This document shows positions 21,601 to 26,739 of a stretch of 26,739 nt of DNA, piece after piece. A program made the translations under genes and the position numbers. The notes under the pieces were generated by a model. That model was not told the origin of the DNA. It worked only from the letters and a program-made list of their open reading frames with translations, and searched no databases. Origin of the DNA: Acanthaster planci (Eukaryota; Echinodermata; Asteroidea; Valvatida; Acanthasteridae); assembly GCF_001949145.1 (NCBI RefSeq), contig NW_019091441.1, forward strand, positions 255,422 through 282,160, in the 5' to 3' direction. Position 1 is the stretch's first letter, and every line of letters begins with the position of its first letter.

Positions 21601-24425
21601 CAGTCGCGTTGTGTTGGCAGAAAAAGAAAAAAAACACAGAAAAATCAGCACTTATGCAAGGAAGAAAAATACTGAAATTCGGCATGCATGCACACTGTAC
21701 TCAACAAAAAAGCAGAGATTTCACACCCCTGAAATAAGCACGAGGGTCAGCAACAGAATTTTTTATTTCTTTTTCTATAAAAAGATTCAGGATTGGTGCG
21801 ATTTGCTAGGCTGGGATGGGTAACCAGTAGCACAACTATTATTTTGGTTAACTTAATATGTAATTTTTTGGTTCACTTTTCTACTTTTCCTACTAGTAGC
21901 AGTGTGTGTAGTTTCTTATGTGGTTTTGATGCCTTGTTAAGCACTGGAAGACTCCATGCGGGTAAAACACAATGTCAAAGAATACATGTAATTAGAGTGG
22001 AAGGATAAACACTTGGAAATATGAATCCTGTTTTTGTTTTGCAATTACTTATTATAATTGGGATCCAGCCAATTTCTACATTGTGTGTACTCAATGCATG
22101 CCCATCCATTTTTCATGACATTTTTTCATGCATGAGAAAATTCAGTTTATTGATGGGCTTGTACCATACTTGGACTTGGCTTTTTATGGACTAAGACTTT
22201 GTGGACTTGTGGAGTCAAAACTACCATAGGACTGGGACTTCGAAGAGGTGCATTCGACAACATTACTCTTAGACTGGCACATAAGCAATTTAAAAGCGTC
22301 CTTCAGGTGTAATAGTCACACGAGGCAAAAATTAAGTTTACCCCCAATACTTTATTCACAGGCCTGTCACCAACAGTCAGATCACAATGCACGTTGGTCT
22401 TGTGACTGATCAAAGTCAACCAACAGACAAAAGCATGCAACTCATGACATCATTGGCCTAACATGGAACGTAAGGGCATGGCCATCGGAGATTGGCAAAC
22501 ATAATGCTAAATCTGAATACTGGTATTCATAAGCACTATTGGATGTGTGTAGTGAGAATTTTGAATTGATGTGCAGCAGAAATGCTGTACGTTGCATGTG
22601 CTTCGTTAAGTATTAGTGAATTCTCACCAGGTACTTCTTACAACCATCGCGTGATGTAGGGCCACATGTTGTGTTTGCTTTTTATCAAGTTTTCTTGCAT
22701 GCATTCTGTGCACTGGCAATGCCATGCCATATTAAAGCCGAACATCCGAACCGACCAGTTTGGTTCTGTTTTGTTTGGTTCGAAAGTGCCACGTTCGATG
22801 ATTTTTGGTTTGGTTTGACAGTTTGGCTGCAGCACTACCTGGCTGAGTCATATCTGAAGGAGCAGAGATGAGTAACTATGATAACTTTCAATAGTCAAAC
22901 ACAAGAACTGATGAATGAGATGAACATGTTCTGTACGGTACATGAAAGCAGTGCAGTGATGCACCTTAGAGGTTTTCACCAAACCACCAATATTGTTCTA
23001 CTGGGAGCTGTCTGGGCATAGGGATAAAGCAAATGTGCATGTGTTTGAACAATTACATGTATGCATACCAGTGTGCACATAGAGACTTTTCACCCTCAGT
23101 GAAGTCAAGTGACTAATATATCTGATAACATAAATGTACATGTATTAATACAAGTAGCTATTGATCCCAAAGGTACCAAAGGTTAACTTTGTGCAATCTA
23201 ACCACATCACATGAAGATTCCAATTCAATCACAGATTCCAAAATAAAAAATTATCATTTCCAAAGTCAATTTCAGGATTGCACATTTTGTTTGAATTTTT
23301 AAAGGTGCGTTATGTGCAACATACATGTAAGTAATGTGGGAAGGTTCCCAGTTGCAGAGCTAAACATACCTGTACATGTACACTAAGTGTACATGTACAG
23401 GTATGTTTACCAAGTTGACAAGGCTCTGAAAAAAAAAGGAGGGGAATGCATGTTTGCGCAGACTGTGCTCCGCCATTTGTCAGAGATGACAGGCAAATTA
23501 GTCTGTCTGTTGTGTCTCCTAGTCTCGTGGTCCTATCCAGAACCTCACCAACGCACTGAAGTGAAGAGATTTGTCCTGGGGCATAACCAAAGGCTAACTC
23601 ATAGTGCTCTTCACACTCAAACCTGAGTAATTTGTGCTTAATTAAGTTTGTTTTAAAGTGAAAAATTGTTAAGTTCTTATGATAAGCTCACTACATTCCA
23701 AACTCCAACATTTGGATCAAGTTAACTGTTACCAAAGAAGGTACCAGTACATGTACAGTTAAATGTTTTCAACAGATTCTGGATAGCAAGAATCACCATA
23801 TATACATATTCATCCAGTAGGCTACAGTAGGCTACATGTACATGTATGTATCATTGTGCAAGGTCCAGTATGTAATAACTATATGTACATGCTGGAGACA
23901 TACATGCAGTTGCTACTATCAGGATGCTATCCACATCAATTGCTCATGTTGACTCAATAGTCTTAAAATCAGAAGTTCATAATGTGAGTCATCAACAGTA
24001 ATAACACCATCAAATAGATTTGTCAGATTTAAAATGCTGGCCAGAGCCAAATGGATTACATTACATACTGCATCTTTACTATCAATACTTTTTGTTTTAA
24101 CAAGAAAGAACACTTCATATTTGGAAATGCACCGGTACCAGCATAAATTTGTCAAGATTCACAAACTGTGCTTTCTACTTTGTCAAGAGCCAGGGAGTAT
24201 ACTCACAATGGCATTGGATAAGTTGAGTACTGCTAACACACTCAGCATGTACCATCGTCTTTTATAGACTTTGTATGTACGGGAAGAATGCTGAGCTGGC
24301 ACAGACTGGGTGGTTGTGATAGTACTACTAGTGCTTGACATTATGTACTTGGCACTGTTCAGTGGTTGAGGATTCAAAGGTACTGGGGATTCAAGAACAT
24401 CAGGCAGCAACTTTTCCTCATCCAT
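9426..24425 (-). CDS. SLC49A3: SLC49A3 (MFSD7)-like major facilitator transporter, complete 9-exon CDS
   Basis: Polytopic MFS transporter of the SLC49 family (FLVCR1/2, DIRC2). Its own substrate is poorly known. Exons in coding order are 24425-24207, 19247-19089, 18758-18465, 16740-16606, 16055-15939, 14864-14712, 12304-12147, 11117-11002 and 9604-9426. They total 1530 bases, or 509 residues plus stop, with all phases consistent; human SLC49A3 is about 560. Recognised segments: KVYKRRW, NLSNAI, FAPVAD, NWLSIVY, WILDTFGLR (motif A-like), GAWLN, TKLAALWFPESQRA.AN, SNPLGILAS, EDIP-like DDIPTM, SVPPTPPSASAA, LVEQILC, GVYVDKTKKF (second motif A), VIMELGVETTFPVAEG, and RTEYRRLKAEE. About twelve hydrophobic segments are expected from the family. 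The central loop is SVPPTPPS to LKK. Human comparison is from memory. Confidence 0.95.
9836..9961. repeat. 19 bp GC-rich minisatellite, ~6.6 copies
   Basis: Units GCCGCCTTGTCTGCGCGCT start at 9836, 9855, 9874, 9893, 9912 and 9931, with a partial copy from 9950. Differences are one to three bases per unit. The block is GC- and CpG-rich in an otherwise AT-rich intron and is open in one frame (a repeated Cys/Leu/Pro/Ala pattern). That frame lies on the strand opposite SLC49A3, so it is not taken as coding. Confidence 0.9.
10048..10636 (+). mobile_element. piggyBac-type non-autonomous DNA transposon (MITE), copy 1
   Basis: A 589 bp unit flanked on both sides by TTAA (10044-10047 and 10637-10640). 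Its ends CCACTTCCTGCCGG and CCGGCAGCAAGTGG are inverted repeats with one mismatch. TTAA duplication with a CC-start terminus is the signature of the piggyBac superfamily. No transposase is encoded, so it would have been moved in trans. A diverged homologue lies at 19698-20244. An internal 5 bp hairpin (ACTCG-TTTT-CGAGT) lies at 10065-10078. Confidence 0.8.
11002..11117 (-). CDS. SLC49A3: SLC49A3 exon 8
   Basis: Completes the split Gly codon. The acceptor is cttgttgcag and the donor is gtaagt. It reads QVQGIIGIVLSNHLGRNLSP and onward to VTAQDLT, matching the GQAEGIL...LDWT segment before the last helix. It ends one base into a codon shared with exon 9. Confidence 0.9.
11118..12146 (-). other. 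SLC49A3 intron 7
   Basis: GT-AG intron of 1029 bases. A TACATGTA motif sits just inside the donor (12125-12133). A 62-codon minus-strand frame near 11594 resembles nothing known. No repeats are recognised. Confidence 0.85.
12147..12304 (-). CDS. SLC49A3: SLC49A3 exon 7
   Basis: 52 codons plus two bases of a Gly codon. Two acceptors are possible: catacag at 12305 and tgtttcag at 12291. Only the first keeps the frame from exon 6, and it gives the same spacing as the human protein. It reads LSCFREVSVSIAVAGGVFGT, then GFGAYPVIMELGVETTFPVA and EGTSTGFLVMAG. The donor is gtaagt. Confidence 0.92.
12305..14711 (-). other. SLC49A3 intron 6
   Basis: GT-AG intron of 2407 bases. It holds a LINE 3' remnant at 13426-14114. 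At 12860-13085 there is low-complexity sequence with G-rich, C-rich and A-rich runs. At 12395-12450 the words TATAC(C)GAACAT recur, suggesting an old interspersed repeat that I cannot delimit. Confidence 0.8.
13426..14114 (+). mobile_element. LINE (non-LTR retrotransposon) 3' remnant
   Basis: An open frame from 13426 reads NWHHLTLGQNFLLSCFVFKV, then LHGISP. This fits the (L)xWxPLxxRxxFxxxxFVFKxLHGxxP block at the C-terminus of many LINE reverse-transcriptase proteins. About 650 bases further the unit ends in a ttgaataaataataataata tail (14097-14115), typical of CR1/L2-like elements. Stops and lost motifs after ~13692 show it is dead. The clade is inference. Confidence 0.6.
14712..14864 (-). 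CDS. SLC49A3: SLC49A3 exon 6
   Basis: 51 codons, phase 0. The acceptor is ctttgcag and the donor is gtaagc. It reads SYSSLVGALMIGGGMLGAIV, then TGVYVDKTKKFETTAKLCF. It carries the second motif A-like loop (G-V-Y-V-D-K-T-K-K), equivalent to GPYVDRTKHF in human. Confidence 0.95.
15209..15303. repeat. 32 bp tandem repeat with nested AAGTC units, ~3 copies
   Basis: GTCATTTTTCCCCAAGTC starts at 15211, 15243 and 15275, a period of exactly 32. Each unit contains two or three AAGTC words followed by TCAAGTC. The third unit has lost one five-base AAGTC, showing slippage at two levels. Confidence 0.9.
15857..15883. repeat. 27 bp perfect palindrome
   Basis: TATCACACAATTT (15857-15869) and its exact reverse complement (15871-15883) surround a single T. 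It lies 56 bases inside intron 5 from the exon 5 donor, so transcripts could form a hairpin there. Confidence 0.8.
15939..16055 (-). CDS. SLC49A3: SLC49A3 exon 5
   Basis: 39 codons, phase 0. The acceptor is ttcttgcag and the donor is gtaggt. It reads ILNNRAYLLLLLVFGSGLGL, then FNCVSSLVEQILCSRGYDD. It is the first helix of the C-terminal half. LxEQILC is shared with the human protein. Confidence 0.93.
16056..16605 (-). other. SLC49A3 intron 4
   Basis: GT-AG intron of 550 bases. The exon 4 frame runs on by chance to 16447. No repeat or RNA gene is recognised. Confidence 0.85.
16606..16740 (-). CDS. SLC49A3: SLC49A3 exon 4
   Basis: 45 codons, phase 0. The acceptor is tctttatag and the donor is gtgagt. 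It holds one membrane segment (IIPGGVAAAMMTFGF), then the cytosolic loop SSVPPTPPSASAAESSESFL with QGLKK. SVPPTPPSA is almost identical to human SLC49A3 and marks the central loop between the two six-helix halves. Confidence 0.96.
16741..18464 (-). other. SLC49A3 intron 3
   Basis: GT-AG intron of 1724 bases, AT-rich. TACATGTACATGTAC-type runs occur at 17277-17292, near 17762, 18201 and 18367. Several 60-85 codon open frames show no known motif. Confidence 0.85.
18465..18758 (-). CDS. SLC49A3: SLC49A3 exon 3
   Basis: 98 codons, phase 0. The acceptor is gatatacag and the donor is gtcagt. It reads MMMGAWLNVVGLGVRYIS, then IGQGLAAMAQPFILFAPTKL, AALWFPESQRAIANTLGSSS, NPLGILASFLLSKI and KEDDIPTM. 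It contains TM3-TM5. The block KLAALWFPExQRAxAN...SNPLG is the most diagnostic part for SLC49A3. Confidence 0.96.
18759..19088 (-). other. SLC49A3 intron 2
   Basis: GT-AG intron of 330 bases with a TACATGTAC palindrome directly after the donor. Nothing else is recognised. Confidence 0.85.
19089..19247 (-). CDS. SLC49A3: SLC49A3 exon 2
   Basis: 53 codons, phase 0 at both ends. The acceptor is tttttccag and the donor is gtaagt. It reads GWITFAPVADLTASYY, then NVNWLSIVYMVASIPVGFLS and TWILDTFGLRVG. This covers the end of TM1, TM2 and the motif A-like D-T-F-G-L-R loop of major facilitators. The donor runs straight into a TACATGTAC palindrome. Confidence 0.95.
19456..19556 (+). repeat. Dispersed repeat, copy A
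   Basis: It matches 26370-26470 in the same orientation. Shared words include TGTAAAA(T/C)TAGAACGG, AAGC(T/C)GCCA, AATTTCTTT and, ~30 bases later, AGCT(C/T)AT followed by CATCCA. By eye roughly three quarters of positions agree. The family is unknown. Confidence 0.6.
19698..20244 (+). mobile_element. piggyBac-type non-autonomous DNA transposon (MITE), copy 2
   Basis: Homologous to 10048-10636 over its whole length in the same orientation. The best block is at 19814-19970: AACAGTATACCAC, GGCAT, GCGGATTA, CGGGGACAAAAG, ATCTGGCC, TTGAAAAG. The right end CCAGCAGGAAGTGG plus TTAA (20245-20248) is intact. The left end has decayed to TTTA-GCGACTTGCC near 19694. About 547 bp, many substitutions and small indels, so it is an old copy. 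Confidence 0.78.
20281..20592. repeat. 68 bp dimeric minisatellite, ~4.5 copies
   Basis: The word CATCTCCTACACTGCTCCAC recurs at 20313, 20381, 20449 and 20517, and a truncated copy starts at 20585, giving a strict 68 bp period. Within each unit a second CATCTCCTACTCCACCCAC word lies 33 bases on, so the unit is itself a diverged 33+35 dimer. The array is extremely C-rich on this strand. The 239- and 156-codon open frames across it are by-products of the repeat. Confidence 0.93.
23361..23409. repeat. 49 bp perfect palindrome with one-base centre
   Basis: Arms 23361-23384 (TAAACATACCTGTACATGTA plus CACT) and 23386-23409 are exact reverse complements around a single A. Each arm contains the TACATGTA motif abundant in this genome. 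It lies inside SLC49A3 intron 1. Confidence 0.9.
24207..24425 (-). CDS. SLC49A3: SLC49A3 first coding exon
   Basis: 73 codons from ATG at 24425 to the donor gtgagt at 24206. The cytosolic N-terminus (residues 1-50) is Pro-rich then Ser/Thr-rich (SSTSSTITTTQS), longer than the human one. TYKVYKRRW and TM1 follow, ending in NLSNAI. A polypyrimidine tract and CAG acceptor end at 24440, 14 bases upstream of the ATG and in frame (SLKR). The exon therefore starts at 24439, and a further exon, untranslated or adding N-terminal residues, lies upstream. Confidence 0.88.
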
Positions 24426-24439
24426 TCTCTTTAAAGAAT
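24426..24439 (-). promoter_or_regulatory. 5' UTR part of SLC49A3 exon, after a strong splice acceptor
   Basis: On the minus strand a pyrimidine-rich tract (cctttttttcag) immediately precedes 24439, so transcription must start further upstream and the leader is probably spliced. The upstream exon is not identifiable from sequence. If it is coding and in frame, the protein would be longer than 509 residues. Confidence 0.55.
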
Positions 24440-24953
24440 CTGAAAAAAAGGGAAAACGGGTACAAATCAACATAATATTTAACTTCCCCTCCACAGTTAT
24501 TATCTAAACTACTAATACATACACTGTAAGGTCTTTAGTTACATGTGGCATGCATAACACTCCAATACCAGCAACATGGAAAAGACTAGTGAAAGTGATG
24601 CCCAAAGTTAAATTTGAATGGCCAAAAATGAATTTGAACATCATTTTAACTTGCCAGATTTTACGAGCATTAGCTGCAATTGCCTGATGCAATGGTCAAA
24701 AATTGCATGTACCGGTACACATAGCACTTGTTAAAATTTCACATACATGTACGTGTACAGTGATCAACATTACATGTACACATGTACAACATATTTGTAT
24801 ATTGTTAGTTACTGGTGCCTAATGTACACAACTCATCAATAGACAAATATTTTACTTAGCAGCTATGAATTATTAGAGAAGCAAATAGTATGCTTGTAGT
24901 AAAGTGCAGTAAACTGTAGTAAAGTGAAGGTTACTGCAAGAAAAGTAGTTCAT

Positions 24954-25012
24954 TTAACCCTAACAGTCCTCAATCCTCCAACAGGTGAAGGATTGAGGAC
25001 TGTTAGGGTTAA
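24954..25012. repeat. Short foldback with TTAA-flanked CCCT/AGGG ends
   Basis: Perfect 24-base arms (24954-24977 and 24989-25012) surround an 11-base loop. The outermost four bases on each side are TTAA and the next are CCCT and AGGG, so the unit reads as TTAA, a 51 bp foldback, TTAA. This is the terminal pattern of piggyBac elements, but the unit is far shorter than ordinary MITEs. It could equally be a slippage-derived palindrome. Confidence 0.75.
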
Positions 25013-25568
25013 TGATGGTAAAACTCACAAGGGCCTGAGGATTTCTAACATATATATAAATTACCCACACCTCCAGTCTCATAATTTGGCCCCTGGATGG
25101 CTAGTATTAATTTTTCTATGAGAAACAACTGTCACACCTTTACATTGATTATATCGTTGATGAGATATTTGTTCTAACAGAAACCTAACTTAAAGAAAAC
25201 TGATGCTGCAGTTTGACCATTATGTCTTTCTCCAGGTAATTTGGTGAATGATCAGCCTAATAGTGTTTATAGTTGGGGGTTTTGGGCTGGATTCCAGACT
25301 GTGTATGGATACATGTACATGGATATACTGGTAAATCATACTCATAAAAGGGTGAATTACAACTTACACAAAATTTGTGTTGAATTTACAAACCCTTAAT
25401 CAAGGAACTATTGAGTGCTTGGTTCATTCACTGATTACCTCTCACTTAAACTACATTGTAATTTAACTCTGTAATGTACCATATGACTCAATATTCATTT
25501 GAAAAATTACAGTGACAATGCTGCTTGGTTGGTTCTGGGATTATGTATGTCTATGTAAGTACAACAGG

Positions 25569-25873
25569 ATCTCATAGTCACTAAAATATCTGCATTGGCT
25601 TCCAGTTCATACATGCCTGCATTTCAAGATATTGCCTTTGGTTTTCAAGGTTTTACAGAACAATGCACCAGCTTATTTGACTAGACTGTGAAGTCCCATT
25701 GTGCTTATGGTGTGTGGGTAGTCAAGACTCCATGCAACTTTATGTTCCTTGATCTGGTAATAAACTCAATGATTGGGCAAATGCCAGACTGACCTTGCGG
25801 ATCTCCTTGCCACACCAGCTGAAGAGAAAATGAGAATGAATTCAAGTGTGCAATCAAGATGTATATTTTAATC
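25569..25873 (+). mobile_element. LINE reverse-transcriptase C-terminal fragment (dead)
   Basis: Translation from 25569 reads I-S-stop-S-L-K-Y then LHWLPVHTCLHFKILPLVFK, VLQNNAPAYLTRL and a stop. This is the (H)ITPVLKxLHWLPVxxRIxFKIxxLVFKxLxxxAPxYLxxLL block of CR1/L2/Rex-type LINEs. Further on, SLPHQLKRK and, in another frame, EFKCAIKMYIL match the usual LWNSLPxxL and FKxxLKTxLF end. Several stops and frameshifts show an old inactive copy. Confidence 0.72.
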
Positions 25874-26369
25874 AATGTTATAGTTTTAAGTTTTTTAATG
25901 TTTAAATAATACAATACAATGTATGTGCTAGAAAATTGTGTTTTAGTAGGCTGGTGTTTTAGTGTAGTACATGTATTGTCATTTTACTTTAGCTGGTTTC
26001 TTAATTAAGGTCGTACTTGTATTGTGTTTTGATATTGCATTGCTCATGTAGTTTCGTCATTTCTTAAATTGACAATGGCTAAGTTTATTAGTAATATTGT
26101 GTTGATTTGCACAGTGCTTTTGAATATATTATGTAGAAATGGTGTTTTAGAATTGAAAATGGTAAATTTTAAATGTTTTCCTTGCAGATCCCCTGCACTG
26201 AGGAAATAATCCAGTTTGGTATTTCAAAAAGATACAAGGCCATTCAAGAACAAAGTGTAAATTGGCGTGGGACAGAGCCTGCAAGCCCTTTGTTACTCTT
26301 GACAGACCTCAGACATGTGCTGTTGGAATATTGGCTCATCATTAAGAAACTGTTCGTACTGTGTAATTG

Positions 26370-26470
26370 CCATTGTAAAACTAGAACGGCAAAGCCGCCA
26401 TGGCTTGCTGCTTGTTGTAAATTTGAATTTCTTTCCTGTAACAACAGCTTATGTTAAAAGACATCCAAGT
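26370..26470 (+). repeat. Dispersed repeat, copy B
   Basis: Second copy of the repeat at 19456-19556, same strand. It reads TGTAAAACTAGAACGGC, AAGCCGCCATGGCT, AATTTCTTT-like TGAATTTCTTT and CAGCTTATGTTAAAAGACAT. The boundaries are approximate. Confidence 0.6.
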
Positions 26471-26739
26471 TATACAAATTTGGTTACTAAATTAAAAGGT
26501 GTATACTAACCAAGCTTCATCCAAATATTTTACAAGATTGGTTGACATGTGACTGCAATACAGATGTACAAGATATTTTATTGACCTTTGTGATAAAGTT
26601 CATTATACTCTAGAAGAAAAAAACCTAGTTACTACTGTGTGCAGACTGTGTGTTGAAAGGCACCTGTCCTTGAAAAGTAAATCAACAAAGACCCCCAACA
26701 AGGGAGATAGGGGTACAAAGGCTTCACAGTTCTTTACAA

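Larger units (their letters stand above)
19248..24206 (-). other. SLC49A3 intron 1
   Basis: The longest intron, 4959 bases, GT-AG. It contains one copy of a dispersed repeat (19456-19556), transposon copy 2 (19698-20244), the 68 bp minisatellite (20281-20592), a GATGGACAGACAG-type simple repeat (20686-20731) and a 49 bp palindrome (23361-23409). Between 20890 and 23360 and after 23410 I see only AT-rich sequence with TACATGTA motifs. Confidence 0.85.
24440..26739. other. 5' flank (or leader intron) of SLC49A3
   Basis: No protein-coding exon is recognised here. Because of the acceptor at 24440, at least part of it should be an intron whose upstream exon and promoter cannot be placed. It holds a 24 bp-arm foldback (24954-25012), a LINE fragment (25569-25873) and a dispersed repeat copy (26370-26470). 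The 94-codon frame at 26173-26457 follows an acceptor-like tttccttgcag but has no recognisable domain. Confidence 0.6.

Noticed and set aside
26173-26457. Possible exon after acceptor-like tttccttgcag
   Set aside because: No known domain, no donor with a continuing partner, and its 3' part overlaps a dispersed repeat.

Overview
This window is from an animal nuclear genome. It holds two multi-exon genes with canonical GT-AG introns, about 70% of it is intronic, and the non-coding DNA is AT-rich and full of repeats. The palindrome TACATGTA and its extensions recur very often, which I associate from general familiarity with marine invertebrates (echinoderm, cephalochordate, hemichordate or mollusc). 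The sequence alone does not fix the species. There is no sign of bacterial, plasmid or viral organisation, and I see no defence or biosynthetic system.

Gene 1, + strand, 441-7328: exons 2-8 of RNASEH2A, the catalytic subunit of ribonuclease H2. The first exon, with the DEAGRGP active-site motif, lies upstream of the window. All intron phases match and the gene ends in a normal stop. A poly(A) signal follows at 7522, with a second candidate at 7852.

Gene 2, - strand, 24425-9426: a complete nine-exon coding sequence of 509 residues for an SLC49A3 (MFSD7) ortholog, an orphan major-facilitator transporter related to FLVCR. A strong splice acceptor just 5' of the start codon predicts at least one more exon upstream. 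The two genes are convergent, with 2.1 kb between their stop codons.

Repeats fill the introns and flanks. There are two diverged copies of a ~550-590 bp TTAA-flanked, piggyBac-type non-autonomous transposon (10048-10636 and 19698-20244). Two 3' remnants of LINE elements lie at 13426-14114 and 25569-25873. Three minisatellites have 19, 32 and 68 bp periods. A 118 bp foldback lies at 5891-6008, and near-perfect palindromes lie at 15857, 23361 and 24954. The last is a tiny TTAA-CCCT...AGGG-TTAA foldback. A ~100 bp dispersed repeat occurs at 19456 and 26370. A short repeat-like segment at 1021-1060 carries a degenerate hammerhead-like core.

The genes are conserved housekeeping genes. The unusual content is the mobile and repeat DNA. 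Human protein comparisons below are from memory and were not computed.
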